Source: Nocardioides sp. YR527 (GTDB lineage: Bacteria > Actinomycetota > Actinomycetes > Propionibacteriales > Nocardioidaceae). Taken from it: a stretch of DNA of 64,000 nucleotides. Below, one piece after another: positions 8,772 through 16,808 of the stretch (position 1 is its first letter; every line of letters begins with the position of its first letter). A program made the position numbers and the translations under genes. The notes beneath the pieces were generated by a model that was given only the letters and a program-made list of their open reading frames with translations, made no database searches and was not told where the DNA came from. Where the stretch lies: positions 310,001 to 374,000 of the forward strand of contig NZ_FNFN01000004.1 in the NCBI RefSeq assembly GCF_900101045.1, read 5' to 3'.

Positions 8772-8785
8772 GATTGTTGACAATC
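8772..8785. promoter_or_regulatory. GntR/FCD-type operator in a divergent promoter
   Basis: This third perfect copy of GATTGTTGACAATC lies between the leftward racemase pair and the rightward dehydrogenase-amidase-DUF3830 genes. It could control both. Confidence 0.8.
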
Positions 8786-8853
8786 TTCAACCTGCGCTCC
8801 TAGCGTAGTCTCGGATTATTGCGGAGGTGTGTCGATGCGACGGAGGATTCTTC

Positions 8854-9849
8854 TTGGAGACGTCCCGGCGCCCCGTGATCACGATCCTCTGTCCGTCCGC
8901 CGGCGGCAGACCCGCCGACGTGGAGCGCCTGGAGGCGGATGCCGAGCTCGTCTTCACCGATGCCGCGGGCCTGGCCGACGCGCTTCGCGGAGCCGAGGCG
9001 CTGCTGCTGTGGGACTTCTTCTCCGAGGCCGTCCGTGACGCCTGGCCGAGCACCGGCTCGCTGCGCTGGATCCATGTCGCCGCCGCGGGGGTCGACAAGC
9101 TGCTGTTCCCGGAGCTGGTCGCCTCCGACGTGGTCGTCACCAACGCCCGCGGCATCTTCGACCGGGCGATGGCGGAGTTCGTGCTCGGCTCGATCCTGGC
9201 CGTGGCCAAGGACATCCACCTCAGCCACGACCTGCAGTCGGCCCGGAAGTGGTTGCGCCGTGAGACCCGGCTGATCAGCGCCGAGACCGCGCTGGTGGTC
9301 GGCACCGGCGCGATCGGTCGCGAGACGGCCCGGCTGCTGCGCGCGGCCGGGATGGACGTACGCGGCGCCGGCCGCACCGCCCGCACCGGTGATCCCGACT
9401 TCGGCGAGGTCCTCGCGAGCACCGATCTGGCCGCACACGTCGGCTGGGCCGACCATGTCGTCATCACGGCCCCGCTGACCGCCGAGACCCGTGGCCTGAT
9501 CAGCGAGGACGTGCTCGCGGCGATGAAGCCGGGCAGCCACCTGGTCAACGTCGGGCGCGGGCAGATCGTCGACGAGGGCGCGCTCGTCGCCGCGCTCCGC
9601 GACGGCCCGGTCGAGGCGGCGTCCCTGGACGTCTTCGAGGTCGAGCCGCTTCCGGCCGAGAGCCCGTTGTGGACGATGCCGGGCGTCGCGGTCTCGGCAC
9701 ACATGTCCGGTGACTACGAGGGCTGGCGAGAGGCGCTGGCGGAGCAGTTCGTCGACAACGCCCGGCGCTGGCTGAGCGGCCGGCCGCTGCTGAACGTCGT
9801 CGACAAGCGGCGCGGCTTCGTCGTCGCGGAGCGGGGGGAGAGGCCATGA
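8854..9849 (+). CDS. D-2-hydroxyacid dehydrogenase (NAD-binding)
   Basis: This D-isomer-specific 2-hydroxyacid dehydrogenase has a Rossmann motif VVGTGAIGRETARLL near residue 150. The catalytic arginine region is NVGRGQIVDEGAL, the glutamate is in DVFEVEPLP, and the histidine is in VSAHMSGD. It interconverts a 2-hydroxy acid and a 2-oxo acid; the substrate is unknown. TTG 8854 is chosen as start because GGAGG ends seven bases before it; GTG 8827 has no better signal. The stop overlaps the amidase start (ATGA), so the two are co-translated. Confidence 0.82.
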   Translation: METSRRPVITILCPSAGGRPADVERLEADAELVFTDAAGLADALRGAEALLLWDFFSEAVRDAWPSTGSLRWIHVAAAGVDKLLFPELVASDVVVTNARGIFDRAMAEFVLGSILAVAKDIHLSHDLQSARKWLRRETRLISAETALVVGTGAIGRETARLLRAAGMDVRGAGRTARTGDPDFGEVLASTDLAAHVGWADHVVITAPLTAETRGLISEDVLAAMKPGSHLVNVGRGQIVDEGALVAALRDGPVEAASLDVFEVEPLPAESPLWTMPGVAVSAHMSGDYEGWREALAEQFVDNARRWLSGRPLLNVVDKRRGFVVAERGERP

Positions 9850-11297
9850 CCGACCCGATGGCCGACCCAAGGGCCGCGTCCGAGCCCGAGCTGAGCGCCT
9901 TGACTGCCGCCGAGCTGGTGGCCGGCTATCGCTCGGGCGCCTTCACACCGCTCGAGGTGACGCGGTCGGTGCTCGACACGATCGAGGAGCGCAACCCCGT
10001 GGTGAACGCGTTCGTCCGGGTCGACCCCGATGGCGCGCTGGCTCAGGCGACCGCGTCCACCGAGAGATGGCGGGCCGGGCATCCGCTGAGCAGCGCTGAC
10101 GGCGTACCGACCTCGGTCAAGGACATCCTGTGGACCGCAGGATTGTCGACGATCCGCGGCACCTGGCTCATCGACGAGGCCGGGCCCTGGCCGGAGGATG
10201 CTCCCGCGGTCGCACGGCTGCGCGAGGCCGGTGCCGTGATCACCGGCAAGACGACGACTCCCGAGTTCGCCTGGAAGGGCGTCACCGACTCGCTCCGGTA
10301 CGGCTCCACCGGCAACCCCTGGGACCCCGGTCTGACCTCGGGCGGTTCCAGCGGCGGTGCCGCCGCGGCGGTCGGTCTCGGCATGGGCCCGTGGGCGCTC
10401 GGCACCGACGGCGGGGGCTCGGTCAGGATCCCGGCCTCGTTCACCGGCACGGTGACCATCAAACCGACCTACGGACTGATCCCGCTCTATCCCGCCAGCC
10501 CCTTCGGGACCCTCTCGCACGCCGGTCCGATGACCCGGACCGTGGCCGACGCGGCGGCGCTGCTCGACGTGGTCGCCGGCTTCGACTCCCGCGACTGGTC
10601 GGCGATGCCGACACCCGAGGTCTCCTTCCTGGCCGGCCTGGACGACGGGGTCGCAGGGCTGAGGATCGGGTTCTCGCCCACCCTCGGATACGTCGAGAGC
10701 GACCCGGAGGTCGAGCGGCTGGTCCGCGAGGCGGTCGCGGTGCTCGAGTCCGAGGGCGCCCGGGTCGACGAGGTCGACCCCGGCTTCGCCGACCCGGTCG
10801 AGGCATTCGAGGTGCTCTGGTTCTGCGGCGCGGCGAAGGTGATCGACGCCTATCCGTCCGGAGCGATCGACAGGATCGACCCCCTGCTGCGCGAAGGCAT
10901 CGAGACCAAGGGCCGCGGCTCCGCTGCCGACTACCTGGACGCCACCGCGGTCCGGATGGAGCTCGGCCGGCTGATGGGGCGGTTCCACGAGACGTACGAC
11001 CTGCTGGTCACCCCGACCATGCCGATCACCGCCTTCGAGCGCGGGCTGCAGGCGCCCGAGGGCTGGCCCTCGCAGTGGTGGCCGAGCTGGACGCCCTACA
11101 CCTACCCCTTCAACATGACCCAGCAGCCGGCGGCGAGCGTGCCCTGCGGCACGACCGAGGCAGGACTGCCCGTCGGCCTCCAGATCGTCGGTGCCCGCCA
11201 CGACGACGCCCGGGTGCTGCGGGCGGCGCGGGCATACGAGCGGGCCAGCGGTGAGCTGTTCGTCCGACCTGTCGACAATCCACGAGGAGACCGATGA
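9846..11297 (+). CDS. Amidase (amidase-signature family)
   Basis: This 483-aa amidase-signature enzyme has the Ser-cisSer-Lys triad: lysine in GVPTSVKDI (about residue 92), glycine-serine-rich TSGGSSGGAAAAVGLGMG, and nucleophile-region GTDGGGSVRIPASF. Such enzymes hydrolyse C-N amide bonds to a free acid and ammonia or an amine. It is the middle gene of a tightly overlapping trio (ATGA at both ends). It is the most direct evidence that the locus substrate is an amide. It is not a GatA: no GatB or GatC is near and the context is catabolic. Confidence 0.88.
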   Translation: MTDPMADPRAASEPELSALTAAELVAGYRSGAFTPLEVTRSVLDTIEERNPVVNAFVRVDPDGALAQATASTERWRAGHPLSSADGVPTSVKDILWTAGLSTIRGTWLIDEAGPWPEDAPAVARLREAGAVITGKTTTPEFAWKGVTDSLRYGSTGNPWDPGLTSGGSSGGAAAAVGLGMGPWALGTDGGGSVRIPASFTGTVTIKPTYGLIPLYPASPFGTLSHAGPMTRTVADAAALLDVVAGFDSRDWSAMPTPEVSFLAGLDDGVAGLRIGFSPTLGYVESDPEVERLVREAVAVLESEGARVDEVDPGFADPVEAFEVLWFCGAAKVIDAYPSGAIDRIDPLLREGIETKGRGSAADYLDATAVRMELGRLMGRFHETYDLLVTPTMPITAFERGLQAPEGWPSQWWPSWTPYTYPFNMTQQPAASVPCGTTEAGLPVGLQIVGARHDDARVLRAARAYERASGELFVRPVDNPRGDR

Positions 11298-11806
11298 GCC
11301 GCTACATCACCGTCACCCTCGAGCGCCGCGGTGTCTCCTGCCTCGCCCGCCTGCTCGACGAAGAGGCACCACGCACCGCCGGCGCCGTGTGGGACGCACT
11401 GCCGCTCGGTGGCCAGGTCTTCCACGGCAAGTACGCCCGCAACGAGATCTACAACCTCGTGCCCGCCTTCGCCGCGAAGGAGCCCGGCAAGGAGAACACG
11501 ACGGTCACCCCGATCCCCGGCGACCTGTGCTACTTCGCCTTCTCCTCCGACGACCTCGGCAACCCCTCCTACGGCTACCCGGAGGACCGCGGGCCGGGCG
11601 CGATGACCGAGATCGTCGACCTCGCCCTCTTCTACGGCCGCAACAACCTCCTCATCAACGGCGACCAGGGGTGGGTGCCGGGAAATGTCTTCGGCACCGT
11701 CGTCGACGGCCTCGAGGAGATGGCGCAGGCCTGCCAGGACGTCTGGATGAACGGCGCCACCGACGAGACCCTCACCTTCGCGCGCTCGCACGAGGACGCG
11801 CGGTAG
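11294..11806 (+). CDS. DUF3830 family protein
   Basis: This 170-aa protein matches the pattern I know for DUF3830, which has a cyclophilin-like fold. It has an early LDEEAPRTAGAVWDALPL, then GDLCYFAF, and a GRNNLLINGDQGW segment near residue 115. No reaction is known to me for the family. It overlaps the amidase stop by four bases, so it is probably part of the same pathway or complex. Its presence in such amidase operons is the useful clue. Confidence 0.7.
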   Translation: MSRYITVTLERRGVSCLARLLDEEAPRTAGAVWDALPLGGQVFHGKYARNEIYNLVPAFAAKEPGKENTTVTPIPGDLCYFAFSSDDLGNPSYGYPEDRGPGAMTEIVDLALFYGRNNLLINGDQGWVPGNVFGTVVDGLEEMAQACQDVWMNGATDETLTFARSHEDAR

Positions 11807-11817
11807 CCGACGGCCCA

Positions 11818-11854
11818 GCCGTACGGATCAGCCGTACGGATCAGCCGTACGGAC
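11818..11854. repeat. 13-bp tandem repeat of CCGTACGG palindromes
   Basis: GCCGTACGGATCA occurs twice in full and once nearly in full, giving three CCGTACGG octamers at 13-bp spacing. It lies between the DUF3830 and gpgS genes. The function is unknown. Confidence 0.6.
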
Positions 11855-11888
11855 CGGGTATCGATCCGGTGTTCGAGGACGCCGTCGA

Positions 11889-11894
11889 TAGGGT
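11889..11894 (+). promoter_or_regulatory. -10 element of a probable leaderless gpgS promoter
   Basis: TAGGGT ends six bases before ATG 11901, so transcription should start at or next to the start codon. No Shine-Dalgarno sequence is present. Confidence 0.5.
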
Positions 11895-11900
11895 TTGGGC

Positions 11901-12815
11901 ATGTCGTGGTCGCAGAGCAACACCCATCACTGGGACGACTGGTCGCTCGCCGACCTCGTCGCGGCCAAGCAGGGGCAGCGGGTGAGCCTCGTGGTGCCCG
12001 CGCGCAACGAGGCAGCGACTGTCGGAGGCCTGGTCGACAAGCTGCGTACCAGCCTGATGGAGACCTCGGATCTGGTCGACGAGCTCGTCGTCATCGACTC
12101 GGACTCCTCCGACGACACCGCGCGGATAGCCGCCGACGCCGGAGCCGACGTCTACGCCTCGGCGGCGATCCGGCCCGAGCTCGGCTCCTACCCCGGCAAG
12201 GGCGAGGCGATGTGGAAGTCGCAGTTCGTGACCACCGGCGAGCTGATCGTCTTCATGGACGCCGACCTGACCGACTGGGACACCCATTTCGTACGCGGCC
12301 TGGTCGGCCCCCTTGTCAACAATCCGACGATCGAGCTGGTCAAGGGCTTCTACCGGCGCCCGGGGGAGCACGGTCTCGACGGCGGCCGGGTCACCGAGCT
12401 CGTCGCCCGACCGCTGCTGGCCCTCCACCGCACGCCGCTGCGCGACCTGATCCAGCCGCTTGCGGGGGAGTGGTCGATCCGGCGCTCGCTGTTCGAGCGG
12501 CTGTCGGTCCCGACCGGCTACGGCGTGGAGCTCGCCGCCCTCGTCGACACGCTGGACATGCGCGGGATGGACGCGATCGCCCAGGTCGACCTCGGCCGGC
12601 GTGACCACAGCCACCAGGACCTCTTCGACCTCGGCCTGATGGCGACCCAGATCGTGGGCATGATGTCGCGTCGCCTCGGCACCGGCCCGGCGGGCGACGA
12701 CGTCGAGCTGCGGCAGTACATCCCGATCGACGGGTCGACCAAGGTCGTCGACCGGTCCGTGAGCCTTGTGGAGCGGCCGCCGCTGCGCGGCGGCTCGGAC
12801 GATAGGGTCGCCTGA
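11901..12815 (+). CDS. gpgS: Glucosyl-3-phosphoglycerate synthase
   Basis: This GT-A fold glycosyltransferase (family GT81) makes glucosyl-3-phosphoglycerate from UDP-glucose and 3-phosphoglycerate, the first step to glucosylglycerate and methylglucose lipopolysaccharides in actinobacteria. It shows the donor-site VVPARNEAATVGGLVDKL (about residue 34), the metal motif FMDADLTDWD, and LAGEWSIRRSLFERL with GYGVELAAL further on. It has 304 aa, near normal. The next gene is folP2, as in mycobacteria (Rv1208-Rv1207), which supports the call. ATG 11901 lies just after a TAGGGT element, suggesting a leaderless mRNA. Confidence 0.9.
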   Translation: MSWSQSNTHHWDDWSLADLVAAKQGQRVSLVVPARNEAATVGGLVDKLRTSLMETSDLVDELVVIDSDSSDDTARIAADAGADVYASAAIRPELGSYPGKGEAMWKSQFVTTGELIVFMDADLTDWDTHFVRGLVGPLVNNPTIELVKGFYRRPGEHGLDGGRVTELVARPLLALHRTPLRDLIQPLAGEWSIRRSLFERLSVPTGYGVELAALVDTLDMRGMDAIAQVDLGRRDHSHQDLFDLGLMATQIVGMMSRRLGTGPAGDDVELRQYIPIDGSTKVVDRSVSLVERPPLRGGSDDRVA

Positions 12816-13675
12816 TGCTGCGCCTGGGACGACATGCCTTCGGTGACGACGACGCGCTGATGATGGCGATCGTCAACCGCACCCCGGACTCGTTCTTCGA
12901 CAAGGGAGCGACCTGGGCCGAGGACGCGGCCTTCGAGCGCGTACGCCTGGTGGCCTCCCAGGGCGCGGAGATCGTCGACATCGGCGGGATCAAGGCGGCT
13001 CCCGGAGCCGAGATCGGTGCCTCGGAGGAGAAGGCCCGCGTGGTGGACTTCGTCGCCCGCGTGCGCGAGGAGTTCCCGGCGCTGGTGATCTCGGTCGACA
13101 CCTGGCGCGCCGAGGTCGGCGACGCGGCGTGCGCGGCCGGCGCCGACCTCCTCAACGACGCCTGGGGCGGGGCCGACCCGGAGCTGGTCGACGTGGCCGC
13201 GGCCCATGGCGCCGCGATCGTGTGCACCCACACCGGAGGCGTGACGCCACGGACACGGCCCTACCGGATCGAGTACGACGACGTGGTCCGTGCCGCGATC
13301 GACGACACCCTGGGCTACGCCCAGCGCGCCCTGGACGCCGGCGTCGCCAAGGAATCGATCGTGATCGACCCGGCCCACGACTTCGGGAAGAACACCTTCC
13401 ACTCCCTCGAGATCACCCGCCGGCTCGGAGAGATGGTCGCGACCGGGTGGCCGGTGCTGGTCTCGCTCTCCAACAAGGACTTCGTGGGGGAGACGCTCGA
13501 CCTGCCGGTCGGAGAGCGTCTCCTCGGCACCCTGGCCGCGACGACCGTCTGCGCGATGGCCGGCGCCCGGATCTACCGGGTCCACCAGGTGCCGGAGACC
13601 CGGCAGACCGTCGACATGGCCTGGACGATCGCCGGCCGGCGGCGTCCGAAGCGAGCGATCAGGGGGCTGCAGTGA
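12815..13675 (+). CDS. folP2: Dihydropteroate synthase homologue FolP2
   Basis: This TIM-barrel protein (286 aa) is of the pterin-binding family. It has MMAIVNRTPDSFFDKGA in place of the canonical MGILNVTPDSFSDGG, IVDIGGIKAAPGAEIG for the second pterin loop, and a late LSNKDFVGE. The altered loops and the location beside gpgS match the mycobacterial FolP2 group, which lacks normal dihydropteroate synthase activity. Folate synthesis is therefore not assured. The start overlaps the gpgS stop by one base (TGATG). Confidence 0.85.
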   Translation: MLRLGRHAFGDDDALMMAIVNRTPDSFFDKGATWAEDAAFERVRLVASQGAEIVDIGGIKAAPGAEIGASEEKARVVDFVARVREEFPALVISVDTWRAEVGDAACAAGADLLNDAWGGADPELVDVAAAHGAAIVCTHTGGVTPRTRPYRIEYDDVVRAAIDDTLGYAQRALDAGVAKESIVIDPAHDFGKNTFHSLEITRRLGEMVATGWPVLVSLSNKDFVGETLDLPVGERLLGTLAATTVCAMAGARIYRVHQVPETRQTVDMAWTIAGRRRPKRAIRGLQ

Positions 13676-14166
13676 CTCGAGTGGCGCTGGTTCCGGGATG
13701 TCTGGCCCTGCTGCCGGAGCACGCCTCGCTCGACGACCCCGTCGACGAGCTTCGCTCCGCCTGCCTGGCCGCCGTGGCCTGGCTGGGTGAGGACGTACGC
13801 GTCATCGCCGGTGCGCAGGGAGCCCGGGTGGCCGCCTCGCTGCTGGCCGAGGTCGGCACCGCTCCGGTGACCAGCGGCGAGGCGGCCTACCTCATCGTCG
13901 GCAACGGCTCGGCCCGCCGCACCGAGAAGGCGCCGGGTCACCTCGACCCACGTGCCGCCGAGTTCGACGAGGCGCTGGGCAGATCCCTGGAGAAGCCCGA
14001 CCCCGATGCCCTCCGTGCGCTCGATCTCGGGCTCGCTGGTGAGTTGTGGGCCGACGTCGGCCCGATCGTGGAGGCGGCCGACCTGCTGAGCCGGGTGGCG
14101 ACGGTCGCGGTCGACTACGACGACGACCCCTACGGCGTGCGTTACTGGGTGGCTCGCTGGGAGTGA
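13672..14166 (+). CDS. LigB-like (class III extradiol dioxygenase B-like) protein, short
   Basis: This 164-aa protein resembles the uncharacterised actinobacterial class III extradiol dioxygenase subunit B-like group. The shared parts are an early LVPGCLALLPEH, LRSACLAAVAWL, the central YLIVGNGSARRTEKAPGHLDPRAAEFD, and a C-terminal DDDPYGVRYWVARWE. It is shorter than the homologues I know, and no clear iron-binding histidine cluster is visible, so enzymatic activity is doubtful. GTG 13672 overlaps the folP2 stop (GTGA), which places it in the gpgS-folP2 operon. Confidence 0.55.
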   Translation: MTRVALVPGCLALLPEHASLDDPVDELRSACLAAVAWLGEDVRVIAGAQGARVAASLLAEVGTAPVTSGEAAYLIVGNGSARRTEKAPGHLDPRAAEFDEALGRSLEKPDPDALRALDLGLAGELWADVGPIVEAADLLSRVATVAVDYDDDPYGVRYWVARWE

Positions 14167-14170
14167 GGGG

Positions 14171-14239
14171 CGGGGTAGTCCGGTAGCGAACTGCCCATTT
14201 ACTGGCGGATAATAGGCAGTTCGCTACCGGACTACCCCG
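14171..14239. repeat. Perfect 25-bp inverted repeat at a convergent junction
   Basis: The arms 14171-14195 and 14215-14239 are exact reverse complements around a 19-base loop. The right arm covers the last codons of the TetR gene. It could act as a two-way transcription terminator. Its core, GTAGTCC...CGAAC, resembles the inverted repeat at 29495-29565. Confidence 0.75.
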
Positions 14240-14847
14240 GGTCCGCTGAGCAGGTCGGCGAGTCCGGCCGCGTAGACCTTCGGGGTGACGTCTCCCAGCA
14301 TGATCCGCTGCAGGATGAAGCCGGGCAGCAGGCCGGTGAGGACCATCGCGATCCGCTCGGGGTCCGCGTCGCTGCGGACGAGGCCGGAGTCGATGGCGCT
14401 CTCCGCGTAGGTCCGCCACGAGGCGCGGATGCGGCGGGCCTCCGGTGCCATGACCGCGTGGATCTCCGGGTCGCGGGCGGCCTCGGCCCAGGTCTGCATG
14501 GCGATCCGGGGGAGGTCGACACCGAGGTGTTCGGCGAGGTCGAGGAGGTGCTGGGTGGCCGCCTCGATCGCCTGCTCGGGCGGGGGAGCGGTCTGGTCCG
14601 AGCCCTTCTCGGGGATGAGCCGCTGGATCGCGGCGGAGATGCCGGTCAGGCCCGACTCGGCGATCGCCCGGATGATGTCGTTCTTGCCGCGGAAGTAGGT
14701 GTAGACCGAGCCGGCGGAGAGGCCGGACTCCTCGACGACCGCTGCCATCGTGGTCTTGTGGAAGCCGTCGCGCTCCACGCAGCGGAGCATGGCCGCGATG
14801 ATCTGCTGGCGTTTCTCGGCGCGGTGCTCGTCGCTGATCTTCGGCAT
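14224..14847 (-). CDS. TetR family regulator
   Basis: This repressor-type protein of about 207 aa has an N-terminal helix-turn-helix (IIAAMLRCVERDGFHKTTMAAVVEESGLSAGSVYTYFRGK) and a variable ligand domain. ATG 14847 is chosen because MPKISDEHRAEKRQQI is a typical TetR start; the upstream frame covers operator DNA. It is divergent from a membrane-protein gene, with two near-identical 15-bp sites between them, so it most likely represses that gene and itself. The ligand is unknown. Confidence 0.85.
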   Translation of the reverse strand: MPKISDEHRAEKRQQIIAAMLRCVERDGFHKTTMAAVVEESGLSAGSVYTYFRGKNDIIRAIAESGLTGISAAIQRLIPEKGSDQTAPPPEQAIEAATQHLLDLAEHLGVDLPRIAMQTWAEAARDPEIHAVMAPEARRIRASWRTYAESAIDSGLVRSDADPERIAMVLTGLLPGFILQRIMLGDVTPKVYAAGLADLLSGPGVVR

Positions 14848-14870
14848 TCCCGAAGCATACCTCAAAAGAA

Positions 14871-14885
14871 AACGAATATTCATTC
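14871..14885. promoter_or_regulatory. TetR operator copy 1
   Basis: AACGAATATTCATTC contains the palindrome GAATATTC. Its reverse-oriented twin at 14926 differs by one base. Confidence 0.65.
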
Positions 14886-14925
14886 TTGATAAATCCCGGA
14901 GGAAGGAGGAGTCTTCTCTCAAAGA

Positions 14926-14940
14926 GAATGAACATTCGTT
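14926..14940. promoter_or_regulatory. TetR operator copy 2 (inverted)
   Basis: GAATGAACATTCGTT matches the first copy in 14 of 15 positions when read on the other strand. It lies 19 bases before the membrane-protein start, a repressing position. Confidence 0.65.
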
Positions 14941-14958
14941 TTTCAAGAAGGAACCGAC

Positions 14959-15945
14959 ATGTCCAAGTCAGTGAAAGCCGTGATCGGGGTCAGCCTCGGT
15001 CTGGTCACCCTGCTCACCCTGCTCATCACCGCATTCGCCTGGCCCTCCAGCGAGATCGAGCCACGCGCCCTGCCGTTGGCCGTCGCCGGCCCGGAGCAGG
15101 CAGTCGCCCAGATCGAGACCCAGCTCGCCGCCACCGCGGGGGAGGACGCCTTCGAGATCACCGCCGTCGCCGACCGGGACGCGGCGGTCGAGGCGATCGA
15201 GGACCGTGATGTGTACGGCGCGATCGTCGTCGGCCCCGAGGGCCAGGAGGTGCTGACCGCGTCTGCCGCCAGCGCCAACGTCGCCCAGCAGCTCACCGCG
15301 ATGGCAACGGCGATGGGCGCCGAGACCGGCACCGCGCCGACGGTGACCGACGTCGTGGCCGCCCCCGAGGACGACCCCCGCGGACTGGTCTTCGGCACCG
15401 CGGCGCTGCCGCTCGCGCTCGGCGGCATCATGGCCGGCGCGATCACCTCGCTGGCGCTCAAGCGCACCCGTGACCGCGTAGCCGCCGCGTTCCTGATCGC
15501 GATCGGAGGCGGCCTGGCGATGACCGGAGTCATCCAGGGCTGGCTCGGCGCGCTCGAGGGCAACTACCTCGTCAACGCGGGCGTCGTCGCGCTCGGCATC
15601 CTCGCGGTCGCGCTCCCGATCATCGGCCTGCGCCACTTCATCGGCATGGCCGGCGTCGGGATCATCGCCCTGCTGGTCATGCTGGTCGGCAACCCGCTCT
15701 CCGGCATCTCCTCGGCCCCGGAGATGATCCCGCTCGGCTGGCTCGGCCAGCTCCTGCCCCCGGGGGCGACCGGATCGGCGCTTCGTGGCCTGTCCTTCTT
15801 CGACGGCGCCGGCACCACGACCCCGCTGATCGTGCTCGCCTGCTGGGCCGGTGCCGGTCTGCTCCTGACGCTGCTCCCGCACCGTGAGAAGGCCGACTCC
15901 GAGGTCGAGCACAAGGCGGGTGACCTCGAGCCCGTCGCACGGTAG
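14959..15945 (+). CDS. Multi-pass membrane protein, probable export-related (ABC-2/YhgE-like architecture)
   Basis: This 328-aa protein has one N-terminal membrane helix (VIGVSLGLVTLLTLLITAFAW). An extracytoplasmic domain of about 110 residues follows, and then five to six C-terminal helices from about residue 140. That architecture resembles the YhgE/Pip and ABC-2-type membrane proteins, which are often controlled by a divergent TetR repressor. No ATPase gene is adjacent. AAGGA precedes ATG 14959 at good spacing. A role in drug or lipid export is inferred from the TetR pairing only. Confidence 0.6.
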   Translation: MSKSVKAVIGVSLGLVTLLTLLITAFAWPSSEIEPRALPLAVAGPEQAVAQIETQLAATAGEDAFEITAVADRDAAVEAIEDRDVYGAIVVGPEGQEVLTASAASANVAQQLTAMATAMGAETGTAPTVTDVVAAPEDDPRGLVFGTAALPLALGGIMAGAITSLALKRTRDRVAAAFLIAIGGGLAMTGVIQGWLGALEGNYLVNAGVVALGILAVALPIIGLRHFIGMAGVGIIALLVMLVGNPLSGISSAPEMIPLGWLGQLLPPGATGSALRGLSFFDGAGTTTPLIVLACWAGAGLLLTLLPHREKADSEVEHKAGDLEPVAR

Positions 15946-15955
15946 AACTGTGGGG

Positions 15956-16807
15956 ATGAGTCATTCCTCGCACGAGCCGGTCGGCGAGTGGTGGCGCGGC
16001 CAGGTGGCCGCGCTCCACCGTTGGGGCCGGCTCGTGCTGCGTGACGAGGACGGCTCGGTCCACCAGATGCGAGTGACCGTACGCAGGCTGCGCAGCGTCC
16101 TGGCGACCTACCGCCCGCTTCTCGACTCCTCGCGGACCGAGCCGCTCCGGGAGGAGCTGGCGTGGCTGGGCGCCCTGCTGGGAGACGTACGCGACGCAGA
16201 GGTGCTCCGCAGACGACTCCGCCGCTGGGCGGCCGAGCACGGTCCGGGCCCGTCGGGTGTCGACGCGCTCCGCGCCACGCTCGCGGAGCGCCAGGCCGAG
16301 GCGCGTGCCCGGCTGCTGCCGGAGCTGGAGGGTGAGCGCTACCGCGCCCTGACCGCCGCTCTCGCCGCCACCGACGATCTCCCCTGGTCAGGAGGTGAGC
16401 CGGGCAAGAAGGCGCTGCGCAAGCGGGTCCGCCGCGACTGGCGACGGCTGGCGGCTGCGGTCGCCACCGCCGAGCAGGCTGGTGCTCCCGACGAGCGTCG
16501 CCGCCGGCTCCACGAGGTCCGCAAGAAGGCCAAGCGCACCCGCTACGCGGCCGAGTCGCTGCGAGAGATCTTCGGCAACGACGCCGAGCGTCTCGCGGCA
16601 GCCGCGAAGTCGATCCAGACGACCCTCGGCGACCTCAACGACGCCGCCGTCATGATCCGGACGGTCGATGAGATCCCGGCCCGCGACGAGGCGCTCGGCA
16701 TGCTCCGTGAAGCCGAGGAAGCCACGGCTTCAGACGCCGAGGAGCGGTTCGCCTCCGTGTGGAAGAAGACGAACCGCTCGAAGGTCCACGGCTGGCTGGG
16801 CCCCTGA
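15956..16807 (+). CDS. CHAD domain protein
   Basis: This 283-aa all-helical CHAD domain carries the two conserved histidine-basic motifs HQMRVTVRRLRSVLATY (about residue 37) and HEVRKKAKRTRYAAESL (about residue 183). CHAD proteins bind inorganic polyphosphate and are often found near polyphosphate or triphosphate-tunnel enzymes, but none is seen here. ATG 15956 is taken as start rather than the longer frame overlapping the previous gene. A TAGAAC stretch seven bases upstream may be a leaderless -10 element. Confidence 0.85.
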   Translation: MSHSSHEPVGEWWRGQVAALHRWGRLVLRDEDGSVHQMRVTVRRLRSVLATYRPLLDSSRTEPLREELAWLGALLGDVRDAEVLRRRLRRWAAEHGPGPSGVDALRATLAERQAEARARLLPELEGERYRALTAALAATDDLPWSGGEPGKKALRKRVRRDWRRLAAAVATAEQAGAPDERRRRLHEVRKKAKRTRYAAESLREIFGNDAERLAAAAKSIQTTLGDLNDAAVMIRTVDEIPARDEALGMLREAEEATASDAEERFASVWKKTNRSKVHGWLGP

Positions 16808-16808
16808 G

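Noticed and set aside
11270..11281. TGTCGACAATCC half-operator before the DUF3830 gene
   Set aside because: Only one arm matches, and it falls in the last codons of the amidase inside an overlapping operon.
12313..12322. TTGTCAACAA resembling the GntR operator core
   Set aside because: It lies in the middle of gpgS and simply encodes LVNN; it is not next to any promoter and lacks the outer bases.
12815..13675. Canonical folate-pathway dihydropteroate synthase
   Set aside because: The pterin-loop motifs are altered and the gene sits beside gpgS, as for FolP2; no other folate genes are near.
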